NCBI GenBank assembly: GCA_963851385.1
Contig: CAWKPE010000008.1
Coordinates: 14,795-78,794, forward strand
Source of the DNA: CAWEFA01 sp963851385
GTDB lineage: Bacteria; Bacteroidota; Bacteroidia; Bacteroidales; DTGW01
Direction of reading: 5' to 3'
DNA length: 64,000 bases
The notes under the pieces were generated by a model that was not told where the DNA came from, made no database searches, and was given only the letters and a program-made list of their open reading frames with translations. Each line of letters begins with the position of its first letter. Within the stretch, counting starts at the first letter, position 1. The translations under genes and the position numbers were made by a program. Below, one piece after another: positions 46,329-54,646 of this stretch.

Positions 46329-48287
46329 ATGAAAACGAAATTGTGTTTAGTTCTGATTTCAATTTTCTTCGTTAACAAGGTTAACAGTCAAATTCAGGAT
46401 ACAATCCCTTTAGATTCAGCATTTAATTGTGGAATTACTTATACTGTAGACACTTGCTTTTTTCAACATATCGGAAACTCTTTGGAGTTAAATGGGAATT
46501 ATTTGGCAAACGGTTGTGGGAGCAAATATGTTGCTATTGTAAAGATACTGAAAGATTCAATATTAATAAATACAGTTGAGGTAAATCCAAAACCTTATGA
46601 TTGCGATTTAATTACAAACGCTTGTTTTGAGTTTAGTTTACCTTATCCAACAAGTAATACTATAGTAATATTTGATGGGAAAAATTATCATTTGTCTGTT
46701 CATGACACAATATCAAAGACTATTAATCAGGATACTATTCCTTTAGATTCAGTATTTAATTGTGGAATTACTCATACTGGTGATACTTGCTTTTTTCAAC
46801 ATATCGGAAACTCTTTGGAGTTAAATGGGAATTATTTGGCAAACGGTTGTGGGAGCAAATATGTTGCTGTTGTAAAGATACTGAAAGATTCAATATTAAT
46901 AAATACAGTTGAGGTAAATCCAAAACCTTATGATTGCGATTTAATTACAAACGCTTGTTTTGAGTTTAGTTTACCTTATCCAACAAGTAATACTATAGTA
47001 ATATTTGATGGGAAAAATTATCATTTGTCTGTTCATGACACAATATCTAAGCTTATTAATCAGGATACAATCCCTTTAGATTCAGTATTTAATTGTGGAA
47101 TTACTTATTCTGTAGATACTTGCTTTTTTCAGCATATCGGGAACTTTTTGCAATTAAATGGAATATATATGAAAAGGGGTTGTGGCAAACATGTTGCTGT
47201 GGTTAATAAAATGAAGGATTCAATAATAATAAATACAATGGAGATAAATACGAAGGCTGATGATTGTGACATAATTGCATTTGCTTGTTTTGAGTTTAGT
47301 TTACCTTATCCAACAAGTAATACTATAGTAATATTTGATGGGAAAAATTATCATTTGTCTGTTCATGACACAATATCTAAGCTTATTAATCAGGATACAA
47401 TCCCTTTAGATTCAGTATTTAATTGTGGAATTACTTATTCTGTAGATACTTGCTTTTTTCAGCATATCGGGAACTTTTTGCAATTAAATGGAATATATAT
47501 GAAAAGGGGTTGTGGCAAACATGTTGCTGTGGTTAATAAAATGAAGGATTCAATAATAATAAATACAATGGAGATAAATACGAAGGCTGATGATTGTGAC
47601 ATAATTGCATTTGCTTGTTTTGAGTTTAGTTTACCTTATCCAACAAGCAATACTATTATAATATTTGATGGGAAAAATTATCATTTGTCCGTTCATGACA
47701 CAATATCTAATCCTATTAGTCAGGATACAATAGCTAATAATTTATCGAACTCCGACTGTCCTACAGGTGTTAATGTTAAATACATAGGCGATACATTAAT
47801 GATATATGGAACTATTGGAGTAGCTATTTGTGCTAAACCAGTTGCCATAGTCACTTATAAAACTGATTCGATAATAATAAATACAACAAGTTTAGGTAAT
47901 TGTGTCTGCAATAGTATGCACATTTCTTGCTTTGAGATTAAAGTTAATAATATTGAAAAAGATACTATTTTAAAATTTAATGATACTATATATAGATTAA
48001 AACCTTCAATAAAATCTGTAACTTCAATATCTTCGCCTATTTCCAATTCTAAAATTATAGAATATCCAAATCCAACCAATGGTTTAATAAATATTGAGTT
48101 GCAAGAAATAGACTTAAATAATTATTTGCTTGAGATATATGATTTAACCGGGATGAAGATTATGAGCAAAAATATTAATAATTCACGGGTTATAATAAAT
48201 ATTGATTCATTTAAAGCAGGTTGTTATGTATTATGTATAAAGCACAATAGTAATATAATTCAAAGAGAATTAATCTTAAAAAGATAA
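46329..48287 (+). CDS. Secreted T9SS protein with four tandem 110-residue repeats
   Basis: About 652 residues. Signal peptide (KTKLCLVLISIFFVNKVNSQ). Four tandem repeats start at DTIPLDS (about residues 24, 135, 246 and 356); a degenerate fifth (DTIANNLSNSDC) follows. Each repeat has conserved cysteines (FNCGIT, DTCFFQHIG, CFEFSLPYP). The C-terminus is a T9SS domain (IIEYPNPTNGLINI, IYDLTGMKIMSK). No known fold. The size makes it unusually large for a gene cassette. Confidence 0.85.
   Translation: MKTKLCLVLISIFFVNKVNSQIQDTIPLDSAFNCGITYTVDTCFFQHIGNSLELNGNYLANGCGSKYVAIVKILKDSILINTVEVNPKPYDCDLITNACFEFSLPYPTSNTIVIFDGKNYHLSVHDTISKTINQDTIPLDSVFNCGITHTGDTCFFQHIGNSLELNGNYLANGCGSKYVAVVKILKDSILINTVEVNPKPYDCDLITNACFEFSLPYPTSNTIVIFDGKNYHLSVHDTISKLINQDTIPLDSVFNCGITYSVDTCFFQHIGNFLQLNGIYMKRGCGKHVAVVNKMKDSIIINTMEINTKADDCDIIAFACFEFSLPYPTSNTIVIFDGKNYHLSVHDTISKLINQDTIPLDSVFNCGITYSVDTCFFQHIGNFLQLNGIYMKRGCGKHVAVVNKMKDSIIINTMEINTKADDCDIIAFACFEFSLPYPTSNTIIIFDGKNYHLSVHDTISNPISQDTIANNLSNSDCPTGVNVKYIGDTLMIYGTIGVAICAKPVAIVTYKTDSIIINTTSLGNCVCNSMHISCFEIKVNNIEKDTILKFNDTIYRLKPSIKSVTSISSPISNSKIIEYPNPTNGLINIELQEIDLNNYLLEIYDLTGMKIMSKNINNSRVIINIDSFKAGCYVLCIKHNSNIIQRELILKR
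46398..47723 (+). repeat. DNA tandem repeat of 333/330 bp inside the T9SS gene
   Basis: Units begin at 46398, 46731, 47064 and 47394. Units 1 and 2 are almost identical, and units 3 and 4 are almost identical, while the two pairs differ clearly. This points to recent pairwise duplication or conversion. Confidence 0.9.
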
Positions 48288-48300
48288 ATTAAGCGCCAGC

Positions 48301-48435
48301 ACCAACACGAGCTCATAAGCAATAACGGGGTTTATGCGTTTATTTAGCTTTCAAGCTCGCTTCAAGTTTTGGTGTATTTTGATAGAGAAGCGCCCCGAAA
48401 CCCACCACTGCTCAGAGTGCAAAGCGTTTGGCGGT
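48301..48435 (+). repeat. attC-like site C1
   Basis: Left core CACCAAC, right core GTTTGGCGG. Family C body (CTCATAAGCAATAACGGGGTTT; TTCAAGTTTTGGTG; CGAAACCC). A second copy is C2 at 53.2 kb. Confidence 0.65.
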
Positions 48436-48558
48436 CATGTAATAAACAACGCAACCTTTTTAATCATTTTGCATCTTGATTAAACATAAAGATTATTAAC
48501 GAGCATCTTAATTAAACGTAGAGGAGTTTAATTTTTAACAACAAAAAAATCATTGATT

Positions 48559-49017
48559 ATGAAAACAATATTATTTTTTTCAATTATCCTATTTATAGGA
48601 TTTATTTCTTGCAAAAAGGACAATATCTCTAATGGTTCAGGTTCTATATTTATTGATACAGTTTCGACAAAACGATATTACGCAAGTGATATAATACAAC
48701 CTAAGTTTTCAGGACTATACAATAATTGGAAATTGATTAATACTTATTGTAGTTTTGCTACAAGAGTTAACTATAGTGAAAATTTTATTTTTAAACCAAA
48801 TGGCATTTATTGCATAATTCGTAATGATACGACAATAGGATTTGGTCAGATTAATATTGTCAAGCAAGATAGTGAATTAATAATTAATTTTAAACCTGAT
48901 AAATTAAGTGGCACTTTTTTCAGTAATTCAGATGAGCAGGTTAACTTAGCTAAAGATACTCTTTTCCTGAGTGGCCCATATCTTGTAAGTTGTGGCTTTG
49001 AATTTATAAAACAATAA
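48559..49017 (+). CDS. Putative lipoprotein
   Basis: 152 residues from the ATG at 48559. Lipobox-like FIGFISCKKD, with Cys19 followed by lysines and aspartate. The mature part (SGLYNNWKLINTYC, FIFKPNGIYCIIR) has the look of lipocalin-like small secreted domains. No confident family. Cassette between C1 and B3. Confidence 0.7.
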   Translation: MKTILFFSIILFIGFISCKKDNISNGSGSIFIDTVSTKRYYASDIIQPKFSGLYNNWKLINTYCSFATRVNYSENFIFKPNGIYCIIRNDTTIGFGQINIVKQDSELIINFKPDKLSGTFFSNSDEQVNLAKDTLFLSGPYLVSCGFEFIKQ

Positions 49018-49031
49018 AATAATGCACGAGC

Positions 49032-49163
49032 ACCCAACATCGGCTCATATAAAATACGGGTTATAGAAGGTTTGCAAGTTCAGTGCTTACTAATTATATT
49101 TGTGTAGCTTGATACATATTGCAAGTAAATTCCTTACGGCAAATAGCCGAGGAACGTTTGTGC
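49032..49163 (+). repeat. attC-like site B3
   Basis: Left core ACCCAAC, right core GTTTGTGC, inner CGGCT with AGCCG. Family B body. Confidence 0.7.
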
Positions 49164-49201
49164 GCAATATTATTGAGACATCAAATGTAAAATGAGGAAA
49201 A

Positions 49202-49666
49202 ATGATAGATTATGAAAATATGACAGCACCTTGTGGAATCCCTTGTTTTGAATGTGTTGCATTTAAGGCAAAATCGAACGAAATAATAAAAAAACGTATT
49301 TCGGAAAACTTAGGTTTGGACTACAATAAATCTGATTGTGAAGGTTGCAGGAATAAAAAAGGGATTGGTTTTCTTTCGGAGAAAAACAAAATATTTCCAG
49401 ATGGAAAATGTTTGTTAATGAATGATAAAGGAGAATGTTTAATATATCTCTGTGCAGAGAGCAAAAAGATACATAATTGTAGTGAATGTAACGATTTTCC
49501 TTGTGATAGATTACAACCATTAGCTGACAGAGCAAATAAAATTCCGCATAATATAAAGATTTACAACTTGAGTATGATAAGAAAGATAGGACTTGAAAAG
49601 TGGGCTAAAGAAAGGGCAGGGAAAATATGGAATGATTATATGACAAAGAAGTTTGATTGCAAATAA
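49202..49666 (+). CDS. DUF3795 cysteine-rich protein
   Basis: 154 residues with many cysteines in the typical DUF3795 spacing: APCGIPCFECVAF, SDCEGCRNKKG, LYLCAESKKIHNCSECNDFPCDRL. A metal-binding role is likely from the cysteines; the function is not known to me. Cassette between B3 and A3. Confidence 0.85.
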   Translation: MIDYENMTAPCGIPCFECVAFKAKSNEIIKKRISENLGLDYNKSDCEGCRNKKGIGFLSEKNKIFPDGKCLLMNDKGECLIYLCAESKKIHNCSECNDFPCDRLQPLADRANKIPHNIKIYNLSMIRKIGLEKWAKERAGKIWNDYMTKKFDCK

Positions 49667-49674
49667 AATACTAC

Positions 49675-49761
49675 GTACTACACAGTGTATAAGCCATAGG
49701 GTTAAAGTGGTCCCGAAACTTCGGGACCCTTACGGTTTATACACTTGAACGTTTAGCAACC
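49675..49761 (+). repeat. attC-like site A3, short
   Basis: 87 bp. Left core GTACTAC, right core GTTTAGCAACC. Near-perfect hairpin: GTGTATAA with TTATACAC and GGTCCCGAA with TTCGGGACC. Its right core matches the left end of A4 (GGTTGCTAAC) by complementarity, with one extra T. Confidence 0.72.
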
Positions 49762-49874
49762 ATAAAACCTAATAATATGAATACAAGCTTATAAGATTAA
49801 AAAATGATTTTTATTACTATTTAATTATAAAATCAAGACTTAATAATTAGTATCAAAGTTTAATAGTAAAAATT

Positions 49875-50291
49875 ATGAAAACGATTAAATTAATATTGGT
49901 TTTTCTATTTGTAACAATATTGAGTTTGTCAGCACAAATTGATTTAAATGATTTATTAATTGGAGATTGGTATGCCCAGGGATATGGCAAGAAAAAAATA
50001 CAAATCAATGATTCTGTTTTATTCACAAAAGAAAAAATTGAATGTACAAACAAAAATTGTGATTTTATAAAATGGACTTTTAAGAGTAATGGTGATTTTG
50101 AAGAGTGCGTTCACTTTGATAGAGTTTTACCAAATGGACAGACTAGTAGAAGTGTGATTATGCCAAAATATGTAAAGTGGGGTTTGATTAAAAAGAATAA
50201 TGAGTTAATATTGGCTGATGATAAGGTAAAGTCTATTTACAAAATTTTCCTAATTGATAAGTCAAGATTAAACTTAACTAGAATAAAATAA
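49875..50291 (+). CDS. Small secreted lipocalin-like protein
   Basis: 138 residues. Signal peptide (KTIKLILVFLFVTILSLSAQ). Then LLIGDWYAQGYGKKKI, a beginning similar to lipocalin-like domains, and C-terminal VKSIYKIFLIDKSRLNLTRI. No confident family. Cassette between A3 and A4. Confidence 0.7.
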   Translation: MKTIKLILVFLFVTILSLSAQIDLNDLLIGDWYAQGYGKKKIQINDSVLFTKEKIECTNKNCDFIKWTFKSNGDFEECVHFDRVLPNGQTSRSVIMPKYVKWGLIKKNNELILADDKVKSIYKIFLIDKSRLNLTRIK

Positions 50292-50298
50292 TTACGGT

Positions 50299-50446
50299 TG
50301 CTAACACAGTGTATAAGTCATAAGGGGTGCAGTGGTCCCGAAGCTTCGGGAGTGAAGATCAGAATATTTATTTAAATTTGGTGTAACTGGATAATTACGC
50401 AACTTCGAAAACCCGCACTGGCCATAGCCGCAAATCGTTTATGGTC
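50299..50446 (+). repeat. attC-like site A4
   Basis: Left core TGCTAAC, right core GTTTATGG. The left half is family A (CACAGTGTATAAG, CCCGAAGCTTCGGG); the right half ends GCCATAGCCGCAAATC, unlike A1-A3. The cassette it closes starts at A3's GTTTAGCAACC. Confidence 0.65.
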
Positions 50447-50467
50447 AATACAATAAAACGTAAGAAT

Positions 50468-51070
50468 ATGTTTGCACAGATTGATAAAAAAATAGTCTCA
50501 AGAATGGAATATCTTGAAAAGATTGATAAAAGAGACAGAAATGATGGCACCCAACGATTGCAAAGATTAAGACAAATTCCGCCAGAGACAGGAAAATTCA
50601 TAGCAATCTTAGCGGCAAATTGTCCTGTTGATGGTGAATTTATTGAGATAGGAACAAGTGCTGGTTATTCAACTTTATGGCTTTCATTAACTGCAAAAGA
50701 ACTGGGAATAAAAATTAAGACATTTGAAGTTTTGTCCGAAAAAATAAAACTCGCAAAAGAGACATTTAAAGTTACGGGCGTTCAAAATTATATAGATTTA
50801 ATTGAAGGTGATTTTCTTACCTACATTGACAAATTAAGTAAGATTGCTTTTTGTTTTCTTGATGCTGAAAAGGAAATATATTTGGATTGTTTTAAAGAAA
50901 TAGCATCAAAATTAGTTCCAAACGGACTATTAATTGCTGATAATGCTATTAATCATTATGAGACAATTAAGCCGATGATTGATTTAGCAACCGGAGATTA
51001 TAGATTTGATTGTTTGACAGTACCGATTGGAAAAGGTGAATTTATTTGTCGGAGAAATAATATAAAATAA
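50468..51070 (+). CDS. O-methyltransferase (SAM-dependent)
   Basis: 200 residues from the ATG at 50468. GEFIEIGTSAGYSTLWLSLTA is the SAM-binding motif I; FCFLDAEKEIYLDCF and LLIADNAINHYE complete a catechol-O-methyltransferase-like fold. The substrate is unknown. An earlier ATG at 50441 falls within the right core of A4, so the later start is preferred. Cassette between A4 and B4. Confidence 0.85.
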   Translation: MFAQIDKKIVSRMEYLEKIDKRDRNDGTQRLQRLRQIPPETGKFIAILAANCPVDGEFIEIGTSAGYSTLWLSLTAKELGIKIKTFEVLSEKIKLAKETFKVTGVQNYIDLIEGDFLTYIDKLSKIAFCFLDAEKEIYLDCFKEIASKLVPNGLLIADNAINHYETIKPMIDLATGDYRFDCLTVPIGKGEFICRRNNIK

Positions 51071-51081
51071 AAATGTACTGG

Positions 51082-51213
51082 CCACAAAATCGGCTAAATA
51101 TAATGCGGGTTATAGAAGGTTTGCAAGTTCAGTGCTTTCTAATTATATTTGTGTAGTGGGATTTATCCTGCAAGTAAATCCCGCACTTCACATAGCCGGG
51201 GAGCGTTTTAGGC
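51082..51213 (+). repeat. attC-like site B4
   Basis: Left core CCACAAA (degenerate), right core GTTTTAGGC, inner CGGCT with AGCCG and GCGGG with CCCGC. Family B. Confidence 0.65.
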
Positions 51214-51691
51214 ACAAGTAAGAAAAATAACTAAGTACCATATTGACACTTGATTCTTATATTGACACATTCTTTCATTGAGACACGGTAATAGTCTTAT
51301 TCAATTATTTTATTCTTTACCGATTTCTTATAGTTACGTCCGTTATGTGCGCTGAAATTGATTTAGTTTTTCCCCGCCTGCCTGGTGTTTATCCCGCAAT
51401 AGTCGGGACCTTATCAGGCGCATTTGGGAATACTCCGATTAACAGCCAACACACATTGCAACATCCCGACTTTTGCGGGACAAACCCTCACAAGACATCT
51501 ACTTATCCAATAGTTTGCAAAAGAGCTGCAATCTTGCAAGCACGCCCAAGCAGTTTTTAAATTATGAAATAATAGTTTTGAATTTAAAGGAAAACATTTT
51601 ATTTTTAATTTTCCTTAGAAATTAAGATATAACAACAATTGATGTTTTGGTATTGAATTTGGATGTAAAGCATAATTGTTTTTATAGATAT
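51205..51691 (+). other. Non-coding cassette, copy 1
   Basis: Between B4 and the right core of E2. It starts TTTTAGGCACAAG and AAAATAACTAAGTACC, and is almost the same as 54.10-54.65 kb. A 71-residue frame at 51345-51560 is not maintained in copy 2, so coding is unlikely. It contains GC-rich inverted words (GCCTGCCTGGTGTTTATCCCG; GATTAACAGCCAACAC). Confidence 0.65.
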
Positions 51692-51698
51692 GTTGGGG
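51574..51698 (+). repeat. attC-like site E2
   Basis: Second copy of the E repeat. Left core ATATAAC (51627), arms AACAATTGATG and CATAATTGTT, right core GTTGGGG (51692). Identical to E3 at nearly every base up to GATATGTT, then the two diverge completely. Confidence 0.6.
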
Positions 51699-51730
51699 GC
51701 CAATGTATGAGAACACGAGAGAAGATTTAA

Positions 51731-51840
51731 AAGTCTTCGGCAGACTGTCATTTAGATTCTTTTGTTGTAACAAGATTTGTAATTTGATTAGACTTGTTCT
51801 TTGATTTACAATTTGCATTTAGACAGTCTTTCGCAGACTT
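51731..51840. repeat. Inverted repeat element in a gene-free unit
   Basis: AAGTCTTCGGCAGACTGTC and GACAGTCTTTCGCAGACTT are inverse complements at 16 of 19 positions, 72 bp apart. The surrounding 51699-52191 has no gene that I can support. Confidence 0.65.
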
Positions 51841-52191
51841 ATAAGAATATTATGTGGACACATACTGTGACCAAAATGTTCAAGAGTTGTTTGTAGATTC
51901 ATTCTTCGTCTTGATTAGTTTTTTAATTTGTTTGATGTAGCATGATACATTCTTGGATAGATTATAAAGATTATAATTGTTAATGATTTTATCAGTAATA
52001 AACGCAGATTTTCTTTCAAGACACGTAAAGAGATTTAGAGAACAAATTAAGGTTAATATAAAATTCGGGTTGAGTTAAGAGACGCTTTTTGATTACATAA
52101 AATTGATAGGAAATTTACTTCAATAAGATTAGACAAAATTTAACAAGATAATGTAAATTGCAAATTGATTTGAAAAAAAATAATACACTGG

Positions 52192-52246
52192 CCCCAACAT
52201 CGTGTAGGGCACATTAAAACGTGCCCTACACATGTACGTTGTACGC
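52192..52246 (+). repeat. attC-like site D, compact
   Basis: 55 bp. Left core CCCCAAC, perfect 11-bp stem GTGTAGGGCAC with GTGCCCTACAC around an 8-base loop, right core GTTGTACGC. The right core is an exact complement of the left core of C2 (GCGTACAAC). Size and layout match the shortest known attC sites. Confidence 0.75.
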
Positions 52247-52414
52247 AAGCCGACAAAAGCTTCTTAGATAAGATAATGTCATTTATAATTAATATATAAT
52301 CAAATGATTATAAAAATGTCGGGGTAATGTCGTCCTTTCACCGGGACAAATTCATTAAGTTTTCTTGGACAGTTTTTTAGTTAAATATAATCTTGCTCAA
52401 AATTTCAATGAGTC

Positions 52415-53203
52415 ATGAAACAACCAGAATTAGGCAAAAAGATAGCTGAACTTAGAAAGGCTAAAGGCCTTACTCAAGATGAGCTAGTTGAAAAATGTAA
52501 CATTAACGTGAGAACGCTTCAAAGAATTGAAACCGGAGAGGCTACTCCAAGAAGTTACACAATAAAAATCATTTTTGCCGCTCTGGATTACAATATTTAT
52601 GATTCAACGAAAAGCTTAACAAGTAGGTTCATTAGAATTGAAGGTACTATTTCAAAATGGCTCGAGCAACTTTATAAATATGTAATTGATTTATTTAACT
52701 TAAAAACAAAAACAATGAAAAAGATAACGATTTTATCAGTTCCATTTTTTACTATTTGTGCATTTTTGTTATTTTCATATAACTCAAATGTTAAAGCTCA
52801 AAACAGGCAAGCGATTATATCTAAATTTGAAAAAGCTAGTTCTAGTTCAAAATTTATCAGATTGTTTAATTCTGGACAGATTGATTCATTGGGTATGCTT
52901 TATCTTGATAATGCTTGTATAATGCCAGATTTTCCTTCCTCCATAATGGGTAGAGAAAATATCAATGATTATAATAGACAATTATTTAATCAAGGATTTC
53001 GTTTTACCAATATTAAATCAACCTTTAAGGTAGTCAATGATTCGATTGCAGTAGAGCGAGGCATTTGGGCAATCAATGTCAATTCTATACCTATTGCAAC
53101 TGGGATTTCGCTGACCCAATGGCGCTATTTAAATGGTCAATGGCAGATTGAGAATTCAATGTCAAAAACAGACAAAGTGATTAATAAAGAGGCGAACAAA
53201 TAA
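52415..53203 (+). CDS. HTH regulator fused to a membrane helix and NTF2-like domain
   Basis: 262 residues. XRE-type HTH at about 5-60 (ELRKAKGLTQDELVEKCNIN). A membrane helix at about 103-122 (ITILSVPFFTICAFLLFSY). The C-terminal part (about 130-250) resembles SnoaL/DUF4440 NTF2-like domains (IISKFEKA, RYLNGQWQIENSMSK). The fusion suggests a DNA-binding protein tethered to the membrane with a periplasmic ligand-binding domain; this is inferred. Cassette between D and C2. Confidence 0.8.
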   Translation: MKQPELGKKIAELRKAKGLTQDELVEKCNINVRTLQRIETGEATPRSYTIKIIFAALDYNIYDSTKSLTSRFIRIEGTISKWLEQLYKYVIDLFNLKTKTMKKITILSVPFFTICAFLLFSYNSNVKAQNRQAIISKFEKASSSSKFIRLFNSGQIDSLGMLYLDNACIMPDFPSSIMGRENINDYNRQLFNQGFRFTNIKSTFKVVNDSIAVERGIWAINVNSIPIATGISLTQWRYLNGQWQIENSMSKTDKVINKEANK

Positions 53204-53211
53204 CAGCCAGC

Positions 53212-53348
53212 GTACAACACGCACTCATAAGGGCAATGGCGGGGCTTATACGGTTATTTAGCTTTCAATCCCGCATCAAGTTTTGGTGCAGTTTGATAGT
53301 GAAGCGCTCCGAAACCCGCCACATGCTCATAGCGCAAATCGTTTAAGC
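53212..53348 (+). repeat. attC-like site C2
   Basis: Left core GTACAAC, right core GTTTAAGC; inner ATGGCGGG with CCCGCCACAT. The left core matches D's right core exactly by complementarity, and the right core matches B5's GTGCATAAC with one insertion and one mismatch. Confidence 0.72.
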
Positions 53349-53379
53349 ACAATTGTCTTGTCTAACTAACAACTTATAT

Positions 53380-53919
53380 ATGGATAGAAAGAAATTTTTT
53401 AAAAGCGCATGTACACTTGGCATTTGTTCATGTGTTGGAGCTGGATTATTATCAAATGGTAATTTGCAAGCATCAGAAAAACTTGACACTGACTGGAAAG
53501 AAAGATTTATAAAATATCGATTTGCAAAGTTGATTGGTATATTGGATTTGACTTTGGATGAAAATACTAAAAATCAAATTATAGAAAATCTTGGTCAAGA
53601 ATGTTCTAAAGATGGTTTTGCTCAAAATTATAAAAATAATATTGATGGATTTTTTAATGAGATACATAATAGATGGGGAGAGAATTCAACTTATGATAAA
53701 GAAAAAGGATTAATAAGAATTGAAACACCTGAAAGAGATTGTGTCTGTCCATTTGTTGACAGTAAAGTTATTTCAAAATCAATTTGTCAATGTTCAGTTG
53801 GATGGCAAACACAGACATATAAAACAATTTTAGGAAGAGAAGTTGAAGCAAAATGTTTAGAGTCAGTTATTCGCGGAAGCAAAAAGTGTGTTTTTGAAAT
53901 AAGGATTTTAAATAATTGA
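53380..53919 (+). CDS. Tat-like secreted cysteine-rich protein
   Basis: 179 residues from the ATG at 53380. The N-terminus (DRKKFFKSACTLGICSCVGAG) resembles a Tat signal with RKKFFK in place of RRxFLK. The C-terminal part has cysteine pairs (DCVCPF, SICQCSVGWQTQ) and ends KKCVFEIRI, a pattern seen in small hydrolase or redox domains with a C-x-W-type motif. Function unknown. Cassette between C2 and B5. Confidence 0.7.
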   Translation: MDRKKFFKSACTLGICSCVGAGLLSNGNLQASEKLDTDWKERFIKYRFAKLIGILDLTLDENTKNQIIENLGQECSKDGFAQNYKNNIDGFFNEIHNRWGENSTYDKEKGLIRIETPERDCVCPFVDSKVISKSICQCSVGWQTQTYKTILGREVEAKCLESVIRGSKKCVFEIRILNN

Positions 53920-53972
53920 AATAAAGTTAATATATCAACTGAAGTAACAATTAAATAATAAATAAAAACTGT

Positions 53973-54105
53973 GCATAACATCGGCTCATATAAAATGCGG
54001 GTTTCAGAAAGTTTGTACGTTCATTGCATTCTAATTATATTTGTATAGTGGGATTTATTGTGCAAGTAAATCCCGCACTTTACATAACCGGGGAGTGTTT
54101 TAGGC
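53973..54105 (+). repeat. attC-like site B5
   Basis: Left core GCATAAC, right core GTTTTAGGC, GCGGGTT with AATCCCGC inside. Family B; very similar to B4. Confidence 0.7.
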
Positions 54106-54646
54106 ACAAGTAAGAAAAATAACTAAGTACCATATTGACACATTCTTTCATTGAGACACGATAATAGTCTTAATAAAATTATTTTATTCTTTACCGATTT
54201 CTTATAGTTAAGTCCGTTAAGTTTGATGAATTTTTTTAGCTTTTTATTTTTCCACAACCAGGTTAGCAAGTCACACTGAGCAGCCTGTCCTGAGCCTTGC
54301 CGAAGGAAAGTTGAAGTGTAGTTTTTCCCCGCCTGCCTGGTGTTTATCCCGCCAAAGGTGGGACCTTATCAGGCGCATTAAGGAACGCTTCGATTAACAG
54401 CCAACACACATTGCAACATCCCGCCTTTTGCGGGACAAACCCTCACAAGACATCTTCTAATCTAATGGTTTGCAAAAGAGTTGCAATCTTGCAAGCACTC
54501 CCATGCAGTTTGTAAATTATGAAATAATAGTTTTGAATTTAGAGGAAAACATTTTATTTTTAATTTTCCTTAGAAATTAAGATATAACAACAATTGATGT
54601 TTTGGTATTGAATTTGGATGTAAAGCACAATTGTTTTTATAGATAT
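54097..54646 (+). other. Non-coding cassette, copy 2
   Basis: Between B5 and the right core of E3. The sequence repeats 51.21-51.69 kb, apart from an extra 60-80 bp at about 54.22-54.32 kb that contains a REP-like CTGAGC...GCCGAAGG element. No frame is conserved with copy 1. Confidence 0.65.

Noticed and set aside
46398..47723. CRISPR-like regular repeats
   Set aside because: The period is 330-333 bp, contiguous and in frame with a secreted protein; there are no short repeats with unique spacers.
51345..51560. 71-residue frame in the non-coding cassette
   Set aside because: It is not kept open in the second copy and only partly resembles the frame at 54754; no start signal or composition supports coding.
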